DNA of 44,388 nt from NCBI GenBank assembly GCA_037178975.1, contig JASJZH010000012.1, positions 1 through 44,388 of the forward strand, given 5' to 3'. The notes beneath the pieces are model-generated. The model did no database searches and was not told the origin of the DNA. It saw nothing but the letters and a program-made list of their open reading frames with translations. This document shows, piece by piece, positions 9,068 to 20,219 of this stretch. Made by a program: the position numbers and the translations under genes. Source of the stretch: Oscheius tipulae. Its lineage: Eukaryota > Nematoda > Chromadorea > Rhabditida > Rhabditidae. Position 1 is the first letter of the stretch. The number at the start of each line of letters is the position of its first letter.

Positions 9068-11450
9068 CCTAGTCCGAGAACAATCATCGACATGACAGCC
9101 GTCGAGCGAGCGTAGTTGGATCGAGCCGAGTGCCAGCTGGGCGGTTTGACGCCATTCGGCCACTAGCAGCGGATAAAATTTGTAGAAGTTCTGCATCCGT
9201 TTCAACTTGTCCTCCACCACGGCCAGATTATCCCAATTTTTGAACCAGTCCGAATCGTTCATCTTCTTCTCGACCTTCTCGTTAAACAGCGACCGTAGGG
9301 CGTGCCGATAGCCGATGAGATTCAGCAGCCATTCGAGGATTCCGCCGTGTGGTTGGAGTGGGATGACGGTGAATGTGCGAACTGCCAGCTGTCGTCTTCA
9401 CGATTCTGGACTGTGCCTCATCAGACTGTTCATCATCTAAATTCTTAAATTTTTTTATTGGGTCGAAAGAGTGACTAGCTCTATTGACGTCCATGAATCT
9501 GGCATTTTTGCGCAGTCCGTCTGATGGTTTCGCCATAATGTGGAAGGTTCTTCCACCTTGTGATCTAATCGACAATCGTTTCGATGCACCATCACGAGAT
9601 CTGTGCGTACCTTGAAAAGAAGCTTGATCCGGACTTTGGTGTTGTCTGGCTGGCTCAGCCTATCGCAGAAGAGTCTTTCCGACGGGACGTTGATCTTTCT
9701 CAGAACCATGTAGATTCGGTAGAGTTCGGACGAGCTAACAGGGTCTTCACCAAGTACTCGGCTCGGAGCAGCTAAACCTTGGCAAACGAGGCTCTATCCT
9801 CTTTGCTCGTCTTCAGTATATCGGCCGAACCGCTACTGGATCGTCCTGCGGACTCGACATACAAGACAAACTTCTGAAACAGGTCTGTCATCGTCTCGAA
9901 TCGTCTGTTGAGCAATTTGGTTAAAAGACTGATGGCCTGTTGTTGATCGCCCAAAACCAGCCATTTTTAGTGCGAATGATAATGGAAATCTTTTACATTT
10001 GGAGCAGACCTTTTCCATCCCGACTTCCTTGTGATTCACATCGAGAGATTGAGCCTCGATCAGAAAAGCACGCAATGTGAAGATGCCCGGTTTGGCGCGC
10101 AAGGCGACAGCTCTGGAATGATTTTCAAATGAAAAAGACAAAAATATTACTTGGATGAGGAACTGGGAGACAATGGAATTGGTATCAGCTGGATAACTTT
10201 AGCCGGTCGCGTCGAGCACTGAAAATGGATTCCAGAGAGGCTACTCCCTTTGTCCAGTGTCATCTTCAAATCTCTTCTTTTTTGGAGACCAGATGTGAAG
10301 CAGCCGAACCGTCTTCAATATCATCGAGAATATGCAGTCTGGAATAGCTGACCGTGTGATGTAGCTATACGCCTGAGTGTAGGTGTCCGAATGTTCAATA
10401 GCCATCGCCGTCTGTAGATCGACGAGAATCTCTCGTTGCAGTCATCTCGTGAGAACACCTGGCTCCTGTCTCTTCCCAGCATACAGAATTGAGGCACACG
10501 ACGCTCCCCATTTCGTTCGTCTTCCGAGAGTCAATGGACCCTTCTTCTCGATCAGACTGTTTCCAGTAAGCACTGAAGTAAACAAGCAGCTTCGACCTAA
10601 TTCGCGTAGAGGATCTCGCTCAAATTCTCGTCGTAGCTGTACTGGTTGTAGGCAGCTGTGGCGGTGCAGAGAGCCTGCTGAGGCTGATTCAGACGCAGGA
10701 GACATTTGATCACTGCAGGTTCGTTCCTCGGTCCACAAAGAACATATAGCGCCATCACCTAGTGATAATTTCTAGCTGCTTCCAGGGCCAAGATTCTCTT
10801 TGCCAACTGCTCTTAGAGACTCTCGAAAGCTCCCAAAACGCTGTCGATATTGTCCAAATTGGTGTCAGACGTTTGAAGAATGACGACAGCGGCTCGGAGC
10901 CAATTGGGTACTCTTCAATGGCTCAGAGAGGGCCCACTCAGTCTGTCAAGAATTCTATACTCATCGGCTTTTCCTACGACACAGGCCAGCAGTTCCTGGA
11001 TTGAATACTTGATTTGTTCGAACATGGCAAGTTCTATCTCTTGAGAGTAGACTTTCCAGCTTCGCTTGATCAGATCGACGAGGAAATTGTTCTTGTCGTC
11101 GACGAAAATCGTTGTGAACAGGGTGGGAATGTGAATTGATTTTGGTTTTCTTGATAAGAATGAACGTACGACCGCCAACGACAATAAAGAAGATTTTCCT
11201 AGTCAATTCCAGAGCGCACATAATCTTTTCCTTTCCGAGAAACCAACTAGGGTGAACACCTTTCTGAAGAAGATCAGACTGCACAATTTTCGGGTGATAG
11301 TCTAAACTGATTTCTAGCGAGAAAGAGGATGTTACTGACTTTGATTTGACGAGCGAACACTCTAAGTGGCCATATCTTCGAGGGAGCCGATGTCGTTGAC
11401 CAGATTTCTCATCAAGCTCAGGAATTTCTAAACGTCCACTCCTTGTCAGT
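9068..11450 (-). pseudogene. ATR/ATL-1 checkpoint kinase (PIKK) fragment: HEAT/FAT region through N-lobe of kinase domain
   Basis: Minus-strand reads in order: KYSIQELLACVVGKADEY (about 11000-10935); FAT-type helical repeats LAKRILALEAARNYH and NEPAVIKCLLRLNQPQQAL (about 10830-10660); LIEAQSLDVNHKEVG and DQQQAISLLTKLLNRRFETM (about 10070-9890). The kinase domain follows with GGRTFHIMAKPSDGLRK and ARFMDVNRA (the PIKK 'KPKDDLRKDxRLMEFN' block), VRTFTVIPLQPHGG, GILEWLLNLIGYRH and NYARSTAVMSMIVLGLG. It stops exactly before the catalytic DRHxxN motif, at a GTAATG splice-like site. ATR is the replication-stress checkpoint kinase. Several stops (for example after SGPSLSH) and frame changes show that this copy is dead. 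Minus-strand open sequence at 11450-11656 may be more of it but was not recognised. Confidence 0.8.
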
Positions 11451-11689
11451 TGCAAAGATAAATTTAAAATGTTCTGATTCTGGAGTATAATAGAGAATAG
11501 TGTTTTCCGAATGCCCAGTTTGACAGCTTCTAGTCTTTGGCAGTCGACCTGTCTGCCACTTCCTCGACAAATATCGCAGTTGTTATTTGGAGAACACGCG
11601 TAACACTTCTCCATGAGTTCAAGTTTGTCTTTCAGCAGACTACCTTCCAGTTCCAATCCATGGTTCCATTCAGTCCGTCAATAAAAGCC

Positions 11690-12700
11690 AAAGATGCTCT
11701 CGAAGAGAGCATTCATTACCTTGCGGACAGTAGCCGACATTGTGATGTGTCTGTCCGACGGTGACCTCTTCGTCGCAGACCCTTACGCTTCCTAAGAGAT
11801 TTCATTATCAAAACCAGCCATAAAAGATACCAGCAATAGGCGTGATGGTTCCGCAGCAGAGAAACGAAAAGATCGTACTCTTTCCGGTGCCGCTGTGACC
11901 AAGGAGGGCTGTGACCTGGCCCGGATAGGCGTTGAAAAAGAGTCCGTCGACGGCTCTTTCGCCAGTCTCAGTTCAAATCTTGACCAGATCACGGACTTCG
12001 ATATCGAGTTTGGGTAGCGCGGCATCTTCCTGCTCCACGAGGGGCTTGAGCCCGTGATTGTCGGCTTCCTCGACTCCTTCTCGGGCGAAGATGCCTCGGA
12101 TACTAGTCGGTACCTCTGAGAAAGAGATCGAAGAGGAGCGTCAACACGAACATCCAAATAATTTCGACAGCCATCATGACCAAGGCGTAGCCGATAGTAA
12201 AGTTCAGAGCTCCTCTATCGAACTGTTTGAAATCACGAAACGAGACGAACCCTTGTACATATTGTCAATGATGGCCACAATGACTTGGTAAAAGGCGCCG
12301 TTGATGTTCAGCGAGGACAGGAAACAGACAGATCCCCTCGCTTCGAGGAGCCTTGATATACGGCAAGGCGATCATATGCATCCAGTCCATCAAGGTTACT
12401 GTCACTTTTTTTTAAGTATAAAAACTTAAAAATGGTACCTTTGATGACGTCGTTGGGACTCTCGAAGATGGAGGCCATGAGAATACGACGGCTCCCAGAC
12501 CGTAGAGTAAGAAGGTGGTGAAGAAGAGACTCGTCGACACGTTCTGTGTGTTTTGTATTAAAAAAAAGAAGTAAAGAAACTTACAGGTATGACAGTGGAT
12601 AGGGGGATGGGATCTGTGATATCGTCTTTCAATGCCGAGATCATTGCCGTTCGATTGGGGAATCGGACGAGCTCGAGTTTGCATATTTGTCAGTGAAAGC
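11690..12700 (-). pseudogene. ABCA-family transporter fragment, TMD1 end and NBD1
   Basis: A hydrophobic stretch (LFFTTFLLYGLGAVVF, about 12540-12490) and a membrane segment GYALVMMAVEIIWMFVLTLL (about 12190-12130) lead into LDIEVRDLVKI, GERAVDGLFFNAYPGQVTAL and the Walker A motif LLGHSGTGKSTIFSFL (about 11930-11860). The Q-loop region HNVGYCPQG and EHLWLLL follows near 11740-11690. This is the layout of nematode ABCA transporters. An in-frame TGA replaces the Trp usually found after LVKI. Signature, Walker B and H-loop are absent because homology ends near 11690, where other sequence, probably ATR-related, begins. Confidence 0.75.
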
Positions 12701-13560
12701 TTTGTTTATTCTCCCGAGATGCGAGCCTCCTATGTCCGCAATGATAATCATCGATTTGTTTGTCAAATTCCGACCAAATTGTAGGCAATATTGACGCTTC
12801 CGGGCAAACTCCATCTTATTTTAGGCGATTTCGTGAACTGCACCGATCGGACGAGCCACCTTGATATCGCGAGTTTATACAGATGGCCAGATTGTTGTAG
12901 CGATAGCGTGACCTAGACTCCGCTGCCGGTTCAGATGATCTGAAACGGACTTGACGTCGAGTAAAAAAGAAGGATAAGAGCGTTGTCGTGCTTGTAAAGA
13001 ATCTGAGTGCGACGGGGGACACAGTGTGTCCAGAGCTCCGAAGACGGCTTCAGGGCATAGACGTAGCCAGCCCTGGCACTCACTCGCGACCCCCGTCTAA
13101 AAGTTGCTTTTTTGAACCAAAATCCGGAAAAAAGGCTTACGGCTTGCAATAAGGAATTCGTGACGACGCGTATTTAAGGGATAAGATTATTAAAACGTAC
13201 TGGGATCCATAATAGAAGTGGTGGATTTAATGGATCATTCTTGTTTGATTTGGGGATGACCGTTAGCGGTAGATCTTTTCTGAAAAAAGGCTGATTCAGA
13301 AAGTGTTAAAAGTGCTTACACTGAAGGAACTTTATGCTTTCGTTGTCGATGCCGTGAGGGTTACATTTTTAATGAGCTGGGCCTTGCGCCGTCTTTCGAG
13401 GAAACGCAGAGCCTTTAGGAGAATCTTCTTGGCGGCGCTCAGCCGCTCGATGTTCTTCTTCTCTAGAAAGACGAAAACGTCTAGGACTCCTTCCGAATTC
13501 AGGGAGCCTGGAAGATAATGATAAAGTGAATACGGAAGGGTAGCTGATTTACTCATTTTA
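12701..13560 (-). other. Coding-like minus-strand sequence, unrecognised
   Basis: Two stretches look like protein: EGVLDVFVFLEKKNIERL and KILLKALRFLERRRKAQL (13480-13370), and MEFARKRQYCLQFGRN with IIIADIGGSHLG (about 12815-12720). No family assigned. They may be N-terminal pieces of the ABCA fragment or another captured gene. Confidence 0.3.
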
Positions 13561-14019
13561 AATTTTACCGGAACTGTTGTATTTCGCGGGAGAAGTCATT
13601 CTGTTCCACCAGGTACGGATTGATTTTTGGGGTGTAGAAATTAGGAGAAAGTGGTTGAAACCAACAAAAAACGATTATGAACTGTAAAAATCTGATGTTA
13701 TTTCCAATCTGTAGGGAAAGAAACCGGCACAGAATAAAAAAGATTATATAGTAGGTATATACATCGGAAAAAAAGATGGTGGCAGAGAGAGAGAAAGAGA
13801 TTCTGTAAGGTGGGATGAGTTCCGCGTGAAATCTTTACTCGTTCGCAGCCACGTTTCCCAATCAGAACCCACTTGCCTCTCACCGATGAAAGTGCGCAGA
13901 CGGGGCTGAAATAAGATTTTTTGATGTAAGTTCAAAAGGAAAACAGCAAAAGAAGTTAGAAAAACTTGCGGCGGAAAAACCTCGGAAAAAAAATCCCTAT
14001 ATTACCTCCTTGCCATTAA
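13561..14019. other. Interval without recognisable gene
   Basis: Mixed AT-rich sequence with a purine-rich patch near 13790. No supported gene, RNA or repeat. Confidence 0.45.
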
Positions 14020-15290
14020 ATATATGCCATTTCGCTTGAAAAACACTCCTTGTTTCGAAAACCTTCAAAAAGTGGACCTAATTCCCGTCTTTCAGAGTCA
14101 AAGATGACAGATTCCAACGTCAACATGCCCCTCGACGATATCATCAAGCTCGACAAGAAGAACAAGCCTGCATTCCCAAAGAAAGAAGGCCAACAGCAGT
14201 TCTCGTGTCATCGCAAGAAACCGCATCACCGCGCCCGTCAGTCGTCCCCGCCGTCGTCAGACGACAACGCAGCGTTCGTCCCGGATACGTCATGCAGAAC
14301 AAGATGTAAGCTTTTCTTGCTTTTTTCTTTTGAGTTTGCCACTCCATTTTGCCTCTTCTTTTGATTCTAGTAGCCAACGAAAATTTTTGGCAGCTTTTGA
14401 ATTTTTTTGTATTCATACGAACCGAGGAAAAACGTCTCTTCTAGCTTTTTGCGCCATCACTTTCGCTCAAACCCGGGTTTTCCAACTCTAGTTATCGCAC
14501 TATAGGAACGTGACCCCCTTCGTCGTGGAGCGCATCAACCAGTTTCCCAAACCCAACTTTGAATATAAGGCTGATGATGATGGCTGGTTCGTCATGATTC
14601 AATTTGCTTAGTATTGATTGTTTCCAGGGTACCAATTCCATGTCGCCTCGAGCCCGAATGGGAAAATAAAATAATCGTTATCGAGGAACGATCCTTCGCA
14701 TACTCCACAGCCTGATCTTGAAGTGCCTGATACCGCGAAGCCAGAACCTGATCAGCCTTCATCGCAAGAGGAAACTCCAGTACTTCAGGTAGTGCATTTG
14801 AATTTGAACGTTTCTAAAAGTATCTCGGCTTCAGGAGCCTCGTTGGGTCAATGGCTACCGCTGTTACTACAACGACGATGAGCTCGTGGGATGTGCTCCA
14901 GTTCCCGCAGGAGCTATTCGAGCTTCCGGATACGAATACTGGTCTGAAGTCGCCAAGCGAAACCACATCCGGCGTGATGAGCTGCGAAGAGAGGTGCTTG
15001 AATTCAAGCGTGAGGTATGATTATGATTTCCCCTTTTCAATTGTTTAAACATAGGCACAATTGAATTACATTGAACAATTTGAACAATTACATGAACTAC
15101 AACGAGGCAGCTGATGATCGACAGAGGAGAGAGATTGGACGTATCGAGGATGTGAACCCCGTTAATTCAGACAGAATGGTCTCCGTTCGATCATATCTCA
15201 TTTCGTCAGGGAGGAAAGATCACCTATGACTATCGACTGCTCTGCGAAGACATGAGCAAGAAGCTCACTTCTCTTTCTCAGCTCACTGCT
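14020..15290 (+). pseudogene. Deleted and rearranged copy of the UBM-gene/SET1 locus
   Basis: 14030-14200 is a near-identical copy of 22390-22592, including MTDSNVNMPLDDIIKL. It then jumps to the equivalent of 24068-24395, of 24935-25080, and of 25170-25545. The end is scrambled: sequence equal to 26135-26220 ([12 protein letters not shown] region) comes before sequence equal to 26010-26095 (the end of the SET domain). Exons for the core SET domain are missing. The intron after DDDGW keeps a canonical GTTCGT donor here, whereas the longer copy has GCTCGT. The copy lacks the foldback element and both tRNA-like units present in the longer copy. Confidence 0.88.
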
Positions 15291-15419
15291 GCTTGGAGTG
15301 GAGAACAAGGACAACGAGAGGCCATTCAGTGTGCTGGCTAGACTCTCTTCATGCAAGAAAATACATCTCGTTTTCAAAAAATTCCTTTTTCTTTTTTTGT
15401 TGCTCATAAGCGTTTTGTA

Positions 15420-15625
15420 ACTAGAAGATAAACATCTGTATTACTAAAGATGATGTAAGCAAGTTAGGCTATGGATGCCTAACTTGTTGACAGCGAGACA
15501 GAACGAGAGAGACAAGGATTCTTACAGCGATCGAAAAACTTCCTCGAACACTGCTGACAGTTCAATAAGAACGCGTCACCATGTCGAAAGTCACTAGCAG
15601 TCTCGAGAAATACACGAAGAAAATA
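15420..15625. other. Spacer between SET1-locus copy and structured repeat
   Basis: No supported feature. A GCAAGTTAGGC/GCCTAACTTG inverted pair at about 15459-15485 forms a short hairpin. Confidence 0.35.
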
Positions 15626-15626
15626 A

Positions 15627-15687
15627 TCTCACTTATCGCATTTGTCCCATCCGTACTGTCTCTTTGCTCGCGCTACATCGGGGTATA
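15627..15687. repeat. Left part of a structured repeat split by two Tc elements
   Basis: Matches the reverse complement of about 40318-40380. The other half resumes at 18863. The intact copy at 40 kb joins the two halves at a single TATAA. Confidence 0.85.
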
Positions 15688-17295
15688 TACTCATGTGCAA
15701 AAGTTTGGCAACCCCCTACTTTTTTGCAGTAGAAGAGTCAAGAAGTATTTTGGACATCTGGGACCGTTTCCAAACGATTTCTCATGCCTCAAAACCCCTA
15801 AAAAAAATTTTTGACCCTTATCTGAGTCTGCTGGGGATTAGGGGGGTCAATTTTAAAAAAATCAGCATGTGCAAAAGTTGGCAACCCCAGAGAAAGTTGT
15901 TCGAAAAGGCAACCGAAGCAACTATAATTTATTATTCAACAATAAGGGACGTGAAATAGATCAGCCGATGAAATCCCCGTTCTTTTGGATGACTTTGAAA
16001 ATCCGATCAGGCATGCCGTTGACCAGGTTCAGGAGAGTTGGTGGCGGGATACTGTTCCAGGCGCGTTGGATCTCCTGACGAAGCTCGGCAAGGCTGGTGA
16101 ACCTTCGGTTATCCTTGTAGATCTTTTGAGTCAAAACTCCAAAGAGATTCTCGATTGGATTGTAATCGGGAGAGCAGGTCGGCCAGTCGATCGTATTGAT
16201 ACCATTAGCAGCCATCCACTGCTTTGTTCCATTGCTCACGTGACACGGGGCATTGTCTTGGACGAATGAGTATCCATTTCCCTGGGGCGTATTCAAGAAT
16301 GGAAGAAGGTGTTGAGCGAGAATCTGTTGATAATCTGGACCATTCAGTCGACCCGTAACGAAGTGAAGATCCAGGACTCCACCACTGTGGAACGCTGCCC
16401 AAGTCATGACGCCGCCACCTCCGAATGAGCGTTTCGGCAACTGAACAGCCGGCTTGCGGCTGTCTCTCCAGTAGCCACGGTCTCCGTCGGGACCGTCCAG
16501 AGTCCATCTCTTCTCGTCCGAGAACACAACCTGCAAAAACTAACAGAAAACCTTAGTGACTAACCTTGTGCCATTACGTGGCCATGTTATTCCGAACAAA
16601 TCCACGCGGTTCACCTTGTGCTGTGCATTGAGATTAGGAGTAAGCACTTTCAGTTCCCGGTCGATGTATGGCACAGAATGGACAGCTCGGAGGACGGTCG
16701 TCCTGTGAAAATTAAGACGCAGATCAGCTTTGATTTGATTGCAGCTGATCGAGGAGTTCGAAGCTAGGCGTCCAATCTGGCGACGAGCCCGATCTCCGAT
16801 TTTCTTGGGGCGTCCAGGAACCGGCTTGTTTCCGTAATTCGGTTTGCTCAAGAAACGTCCAATACAGCTCTTGTTTCTTCTTAACTGCTTCGCAATCTGG
16901 ATGTTCGATTGTCCAGCAACCTTCAGGGCACGAATGGAGGCTTGTTCTTCAAAAAAAAAGTCGACAAGCCGACGGCATGATGACGAAGAAGAGTAAAAAC
17001 ATTCGCTTCGAAACGTTTCAACATTTTTACTTAAGGTTTTTACTTAAAGACACGTTTTACACTCAGATGGCTTCGTCTCTGATGAAGTTCTCTGGGGTTG
17101 CCAAACTTTTGCACATGCTGATTTTTTAAAAACTGACCCCCCTAATCCCCAGCAGACTCAGATAAGGGTAAAAAAAAATTTCTAGGGGTTTTGAGGCATG
17201 AGAAATCGTTTGGAAACGGTCCCAGACGTCTAAAATGCTTCTTGACTCTTCTACTGCAAAAAAGTGGGGGGTTACCAAACTTTTGCACATGAGTA
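15688..17295 (-). mobile_element. Tc1/Tc3-type transposon A with long terminal inverted repeats
   Basis: Inverted repeats of about 210 bp start TACTCATGTGCAAAAG (15688) and end CTTTTGCACATGAGTA (17295). TA dinucleotides at 15686-15687 and 17296-17297 flank the element, as expected for this superfamily. It encloses one transposase gene on the minus strand. Confidence 0.93.
15961..16978 (-). CDS. Tc1/Tc3-type transposase (DD34E), probably broken
   Basis: Start at 16978 (MPSACRLFF). A nine-base T run then shifts the frame into a helix-turn-helix region, EEQASIRALKVAGQSNIQIA, followed by GRPKKIGDRARRQIGRLA. After a short intron-like break (16560-16536) the catalytic domain reads VVFSDEKRW, FVQDNAPCH and PDYNPIENLFG, with 34 residues between second Asp and Glu, giving an intact D-D34E triad. 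Ends at a stop near 15961. The catalytic half is open over 191 codons, so the element is fairly young; the homopolymer frameshift could be real or a read error. Confidence 0.85.
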
Positions 17296-17297
17296 TA

Positions 17298-18862
17298 CAC
17301 TGCGCGTCATAATTATGAGTCACCCCCCTAAATTTGCAGTATAGAGCGCACATCGCATTTTAGAGCTTCAGGACCATTTCCAAACATTTTCTCGTGTCAG
17401 AAAACCCCCAGGAAAAAAGTTTCAGACAAGTATCTCATTTCCTTGTACCTCCATCTTCGAAAATTCAAAAAACGCCCGCGTCATAATTATGAGTTAGTAT
17501 GGGTTTTGCACAGAACCCTGTAAGGCAAAAACTCGAAACGAATCGTAAACATATTGTTCGATATCCTGAAAGCTTTTCCCGTTAAACTGCAACGACATGC
17601 CGAGCGGAAAACGTCTTTCTTCCGAAGAAAGAGCCCAAGCTGAAGTTCTATATCGTGCCGGCAAGAACAACTCTGAAATTGCGAGATTGCTTGGCCGTTC
17701 CATCACCTCGATCCGAAGATTTGTTGTTAGAGGCCGCACAGAAGGAAAGAAGAGCTCCGGACGCCCGAGAATCCTCGCTAAAAGAGACGAAAGTCGTATC
17801 GGCCGCCTTGTATCGAACTGCACGATGTCGGCGAATGATGTTCGTGCCGAACTGGGAGCCGATGTTCCAAAATCGACAATTCAGAGAGCTGTCAAACGGA
17901 ACAGGAACATCACCAGAGAGAATATGAAGCCCGCACCTCGTCTCCTGGATCGTCACAAGATTGCTCGGATCGACTTTGCTCGAAGCATTATCGGCCGCAA
18001 CTGGAACCACGTTAGTTTTTGTTTTGTGCGTCTCCATAGCTAGTTCAGGTTGTCTTTAGCGATGAAAAAAGTTCAACTACGACGGTCCTGACGGTATTTC
18101 TCATTATTGGAGAGATTTTCGTAAGGAGCCTCGTTACTTTTCCCGACGAAACTTCGGTAGCGGTTCATTGATGGTTTAGGCCGGATACAGCAGCTTTGGA
18201 AAGCTGGAGATAGCATTTGTGAATTGTCGCGAACTCGAACGGCTACCAGGACGTGCTCAGAGATCACCTACTGCCGTTCCTACATGCTCAAGGTGGAAAC
18301 TGGGCGTTTCAGCACGACAATGCCTCGATTCATGCTAGTCGTCATACTACCGCCTGGCTCCAATCTCATCAAATCAACGTCCTTCCGTGGCCAGCCTGCT
18401 CTCTGGACCTGAATCCGATTGTAAATCTCGGGAGCATCATCGTCCGAGCTGTATACAAGGGTTGTCGTCAGTACAACAACGTCGATCTCCTCAAGCGAGC
18501 CATCTTGGACGCTTGGCGTCGTGTTCCACTGTCTACCCTCCAGAATCTCGTAGATTCGATTGCTAGATGTTGTTGCTGCCCGTGGTGGTACTACTAATTA
18601 CTAGTTACTTTATTTCATCACGAAATAAATTGTTGTCTCTTTAAAAAATGTGTTAGTTCATACTAACTCATAATTATTACGCGGGCGTTTTGTGAATATT
18701 CGAAGATGGAGGTACAAGAAAATGAGATATTTGTCTGAAACTTTTTTCCTGGGGGTTTTTTGACACAAGAAAATGTTTGAAAATGGTCCTGAAGCTCTAA
18801 AATGTGATGTGCGCTCTATACTGCAAACTTAGGGGGGTGACTCATAATTATGACGCGCAGTG
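17298..18862 (+). mobile_element. Tc3-like transposon B with long terminal inverted repeats
   Basis: Terminal repeats of about 210 bp start CACTGCGCGTCATAATTATG (17298) and end with its complement at 18862. Flanking TA at 17296-17297 and 18863-18864. The left TA is shared with the right end of element A, so one element landed at the target duplication of the other. Confidence 0.93.
17597..18600 (+). pseudogene. Tc3-like transposase with lost catalytic Glu
   Basis: The N-terminal bipartite DNA-binding region (MPSGKRLSSEERAQAEVLY, GRSITSIRRF, SGRPRILAKRDESRIGRL) is open to 18010. A short intron (GTTAGT...TTCAG) joins NWNH to VVFSDEK. A frameshift follows at the A run near 18066 and more breaks follow. 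The end of the domain is open again at 18253-18597 (FQHDNASIH ... SLDLNPIVNLG). The position that should be Glu in NPIENL is Val. Frameshifts plus loss of the third catalytic residue make it inactive. Order and motifs match C. elegans Tc3A. Confidence 0.88.
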
Positions 18863-19150
18863 TATAATCGCACCGAATCCAGACAAAGCCAGGTCACACT
18901 GCTCAAGAGGTCCGGGTTCGGGCTCCAACTGGCTGCCCCCAGGTTCTCCCGAACATGGCTCTTGAGCACTGGCTTACGGCTTAGGTCGGGCAAGTTACCG
19001 GAGACTGCCACTCGGGTGACTTGTCTAAGTCCCTACCCTCGGGGTAGGGCCGCCCACTAGGGTGTATGCATCGGAGGAAGGGATACGGGTAAAAAACGGG
19101 GCCGATTTTATCGAACCGTTAATTTCTTTGGTTCGATAAGATCGGCCTCA
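18863..19150. repeat. Right part of the structured repeat (three stable hairpins)
   Basis: Contains a two-part stem GCTCAAGAG (18901-18909)/CTCTTGAGC (18959-18967) with inner GTTCGGG/CCCGAAC. A second hairpin is CCCTACC/GGTAGGG (19031-19049). The last is an 18-bp stem ending in ATCGGCC (19100-19117/19130-19147). The inverted copy at 40.03-40.32 kb preserves all three. Either a structured RNA-like sequence or the secondary-structure end of a mobile element. Confidence 0.75.
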
Positions 19151-19239
19151 CTAGGGAAGGGTTTTAGTTGCCAGCGGGATATCGAAACGAGGTAGGTGTC
19201 ATTCGAAAGGGCATCGAAAATGATGGTGTTTCCCAAAAT

Positions 19240-19914
19240 TTCAGCTGCGGAATGGATGTCTGCTGTCCTCTGGAGCTTTTCCCGTTTCCAGATTTTGAGC
19301 TGAATTTGCGCTCTTAGACTTGGATATCCAGTGCTTCTGTCAGCACAAGTGACCAAGTGGTGCAGTGCCTAAGCGCTCCGCAGAAAAACATTTGGTTTTT
19401 GGTTCGAATCCACTCTTCGGAAAACATTTTTATTTACTCATTTCGAGAGTATTTAGCTTCTATCATTGCTTTTTTTTACTGCTAAAAGCTAGAAAATCTT
19501 TATAGTCGTCCTTCCCATTTCCTAACTTTTTTCTGATATAGTTCACGCGTTCAAATCCGTTTTTCGGAACGAAGAAATGCTTTTCCGGCTTGGCTATGTT
19601 TTGCAAAGTTGTAGAACAGATCAAGGGCTACAACTTTGCAGTACATTGACACGTAAAAAAAAACCTTTTCTTCAGTCAAAGTGGCTGTGAAATTGTGCGA
19701 TACTGGTCGTCACAGTGCTATCCGAAAAAGGGATTTTTGTATTCAGTGAGTGAAAGGGTCGACTATAAAGATTTTCTAGCTTTTAGCAGTAAAAAAAAGC
19801 AATGATAGAAGCTAAATACTCTCGAAATGAGTAAATAAAAATGTTTTCAAGTCTAAGAGCGCAAATTCAGCTCAAAATCTGGAAACGGGAAAAGCTCCAG
19901 AGGACAGCAGACAT
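19240..19914. repeat. Long palindrome (foldback), one arm interrupted
   Basis: 19247-19322 pairs with 19846-19914, and 19421-19505 pairs with 19757-19845, at high identity. The right arm is continuous; the left arm has 98 extra bases (19323-19420). The central loop of about 250 bp contains a small hairpin with CAAAGTTGTAG and its complement near 19595-19640. Confidence 0.88.
19323..19420 (+). repeat. tRNA-like unit inserted in the palindrome arm
   Basis: The 98-bp segment missing from the other arm contains an A-box-like GACCAAGTGGTGCAG and a perfect B box GGTTCGAATCC (19401-19411). It reads like a long-variable-arm tRNA or tRNA-derived SINE. Confidence 0.6.
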
Positions 19915-20219
19915 CATTCTAGTTCTCCCAGGCTTTCTTCTCTGTCGAACTGTATGCATTGACCATTACGTGACGGTGAGAGACAGACTACAGTCACATG
20001 GACTGCTGCGCTCCAGTTTTCAATTAGGCGCTGGTTGCTCATTTTTCCGGCTCAAGCTTAACTTTTTTTTTCTCGAAAATGTGATGTTCTACAATGATGT
20101 AGAGTTATTCGCTCTACAACTTTGCAGAACATTGCAAAGTCGCAAAGTCACCGCAACACCCTGGGATCAGGCACGCAAACGAATTCTATGTGTCGCCACC
20201 GTATGATCTCGAAGCGTCC

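Noticed and set aside
10961..11656. A 231-codon minus-strand frame as a new intact protein
   Set aside because: Another frame of the same strand carries ATR-like reads (IQELL region) across part of it, and likely introns interrupt it; the long frame is mostly chance.
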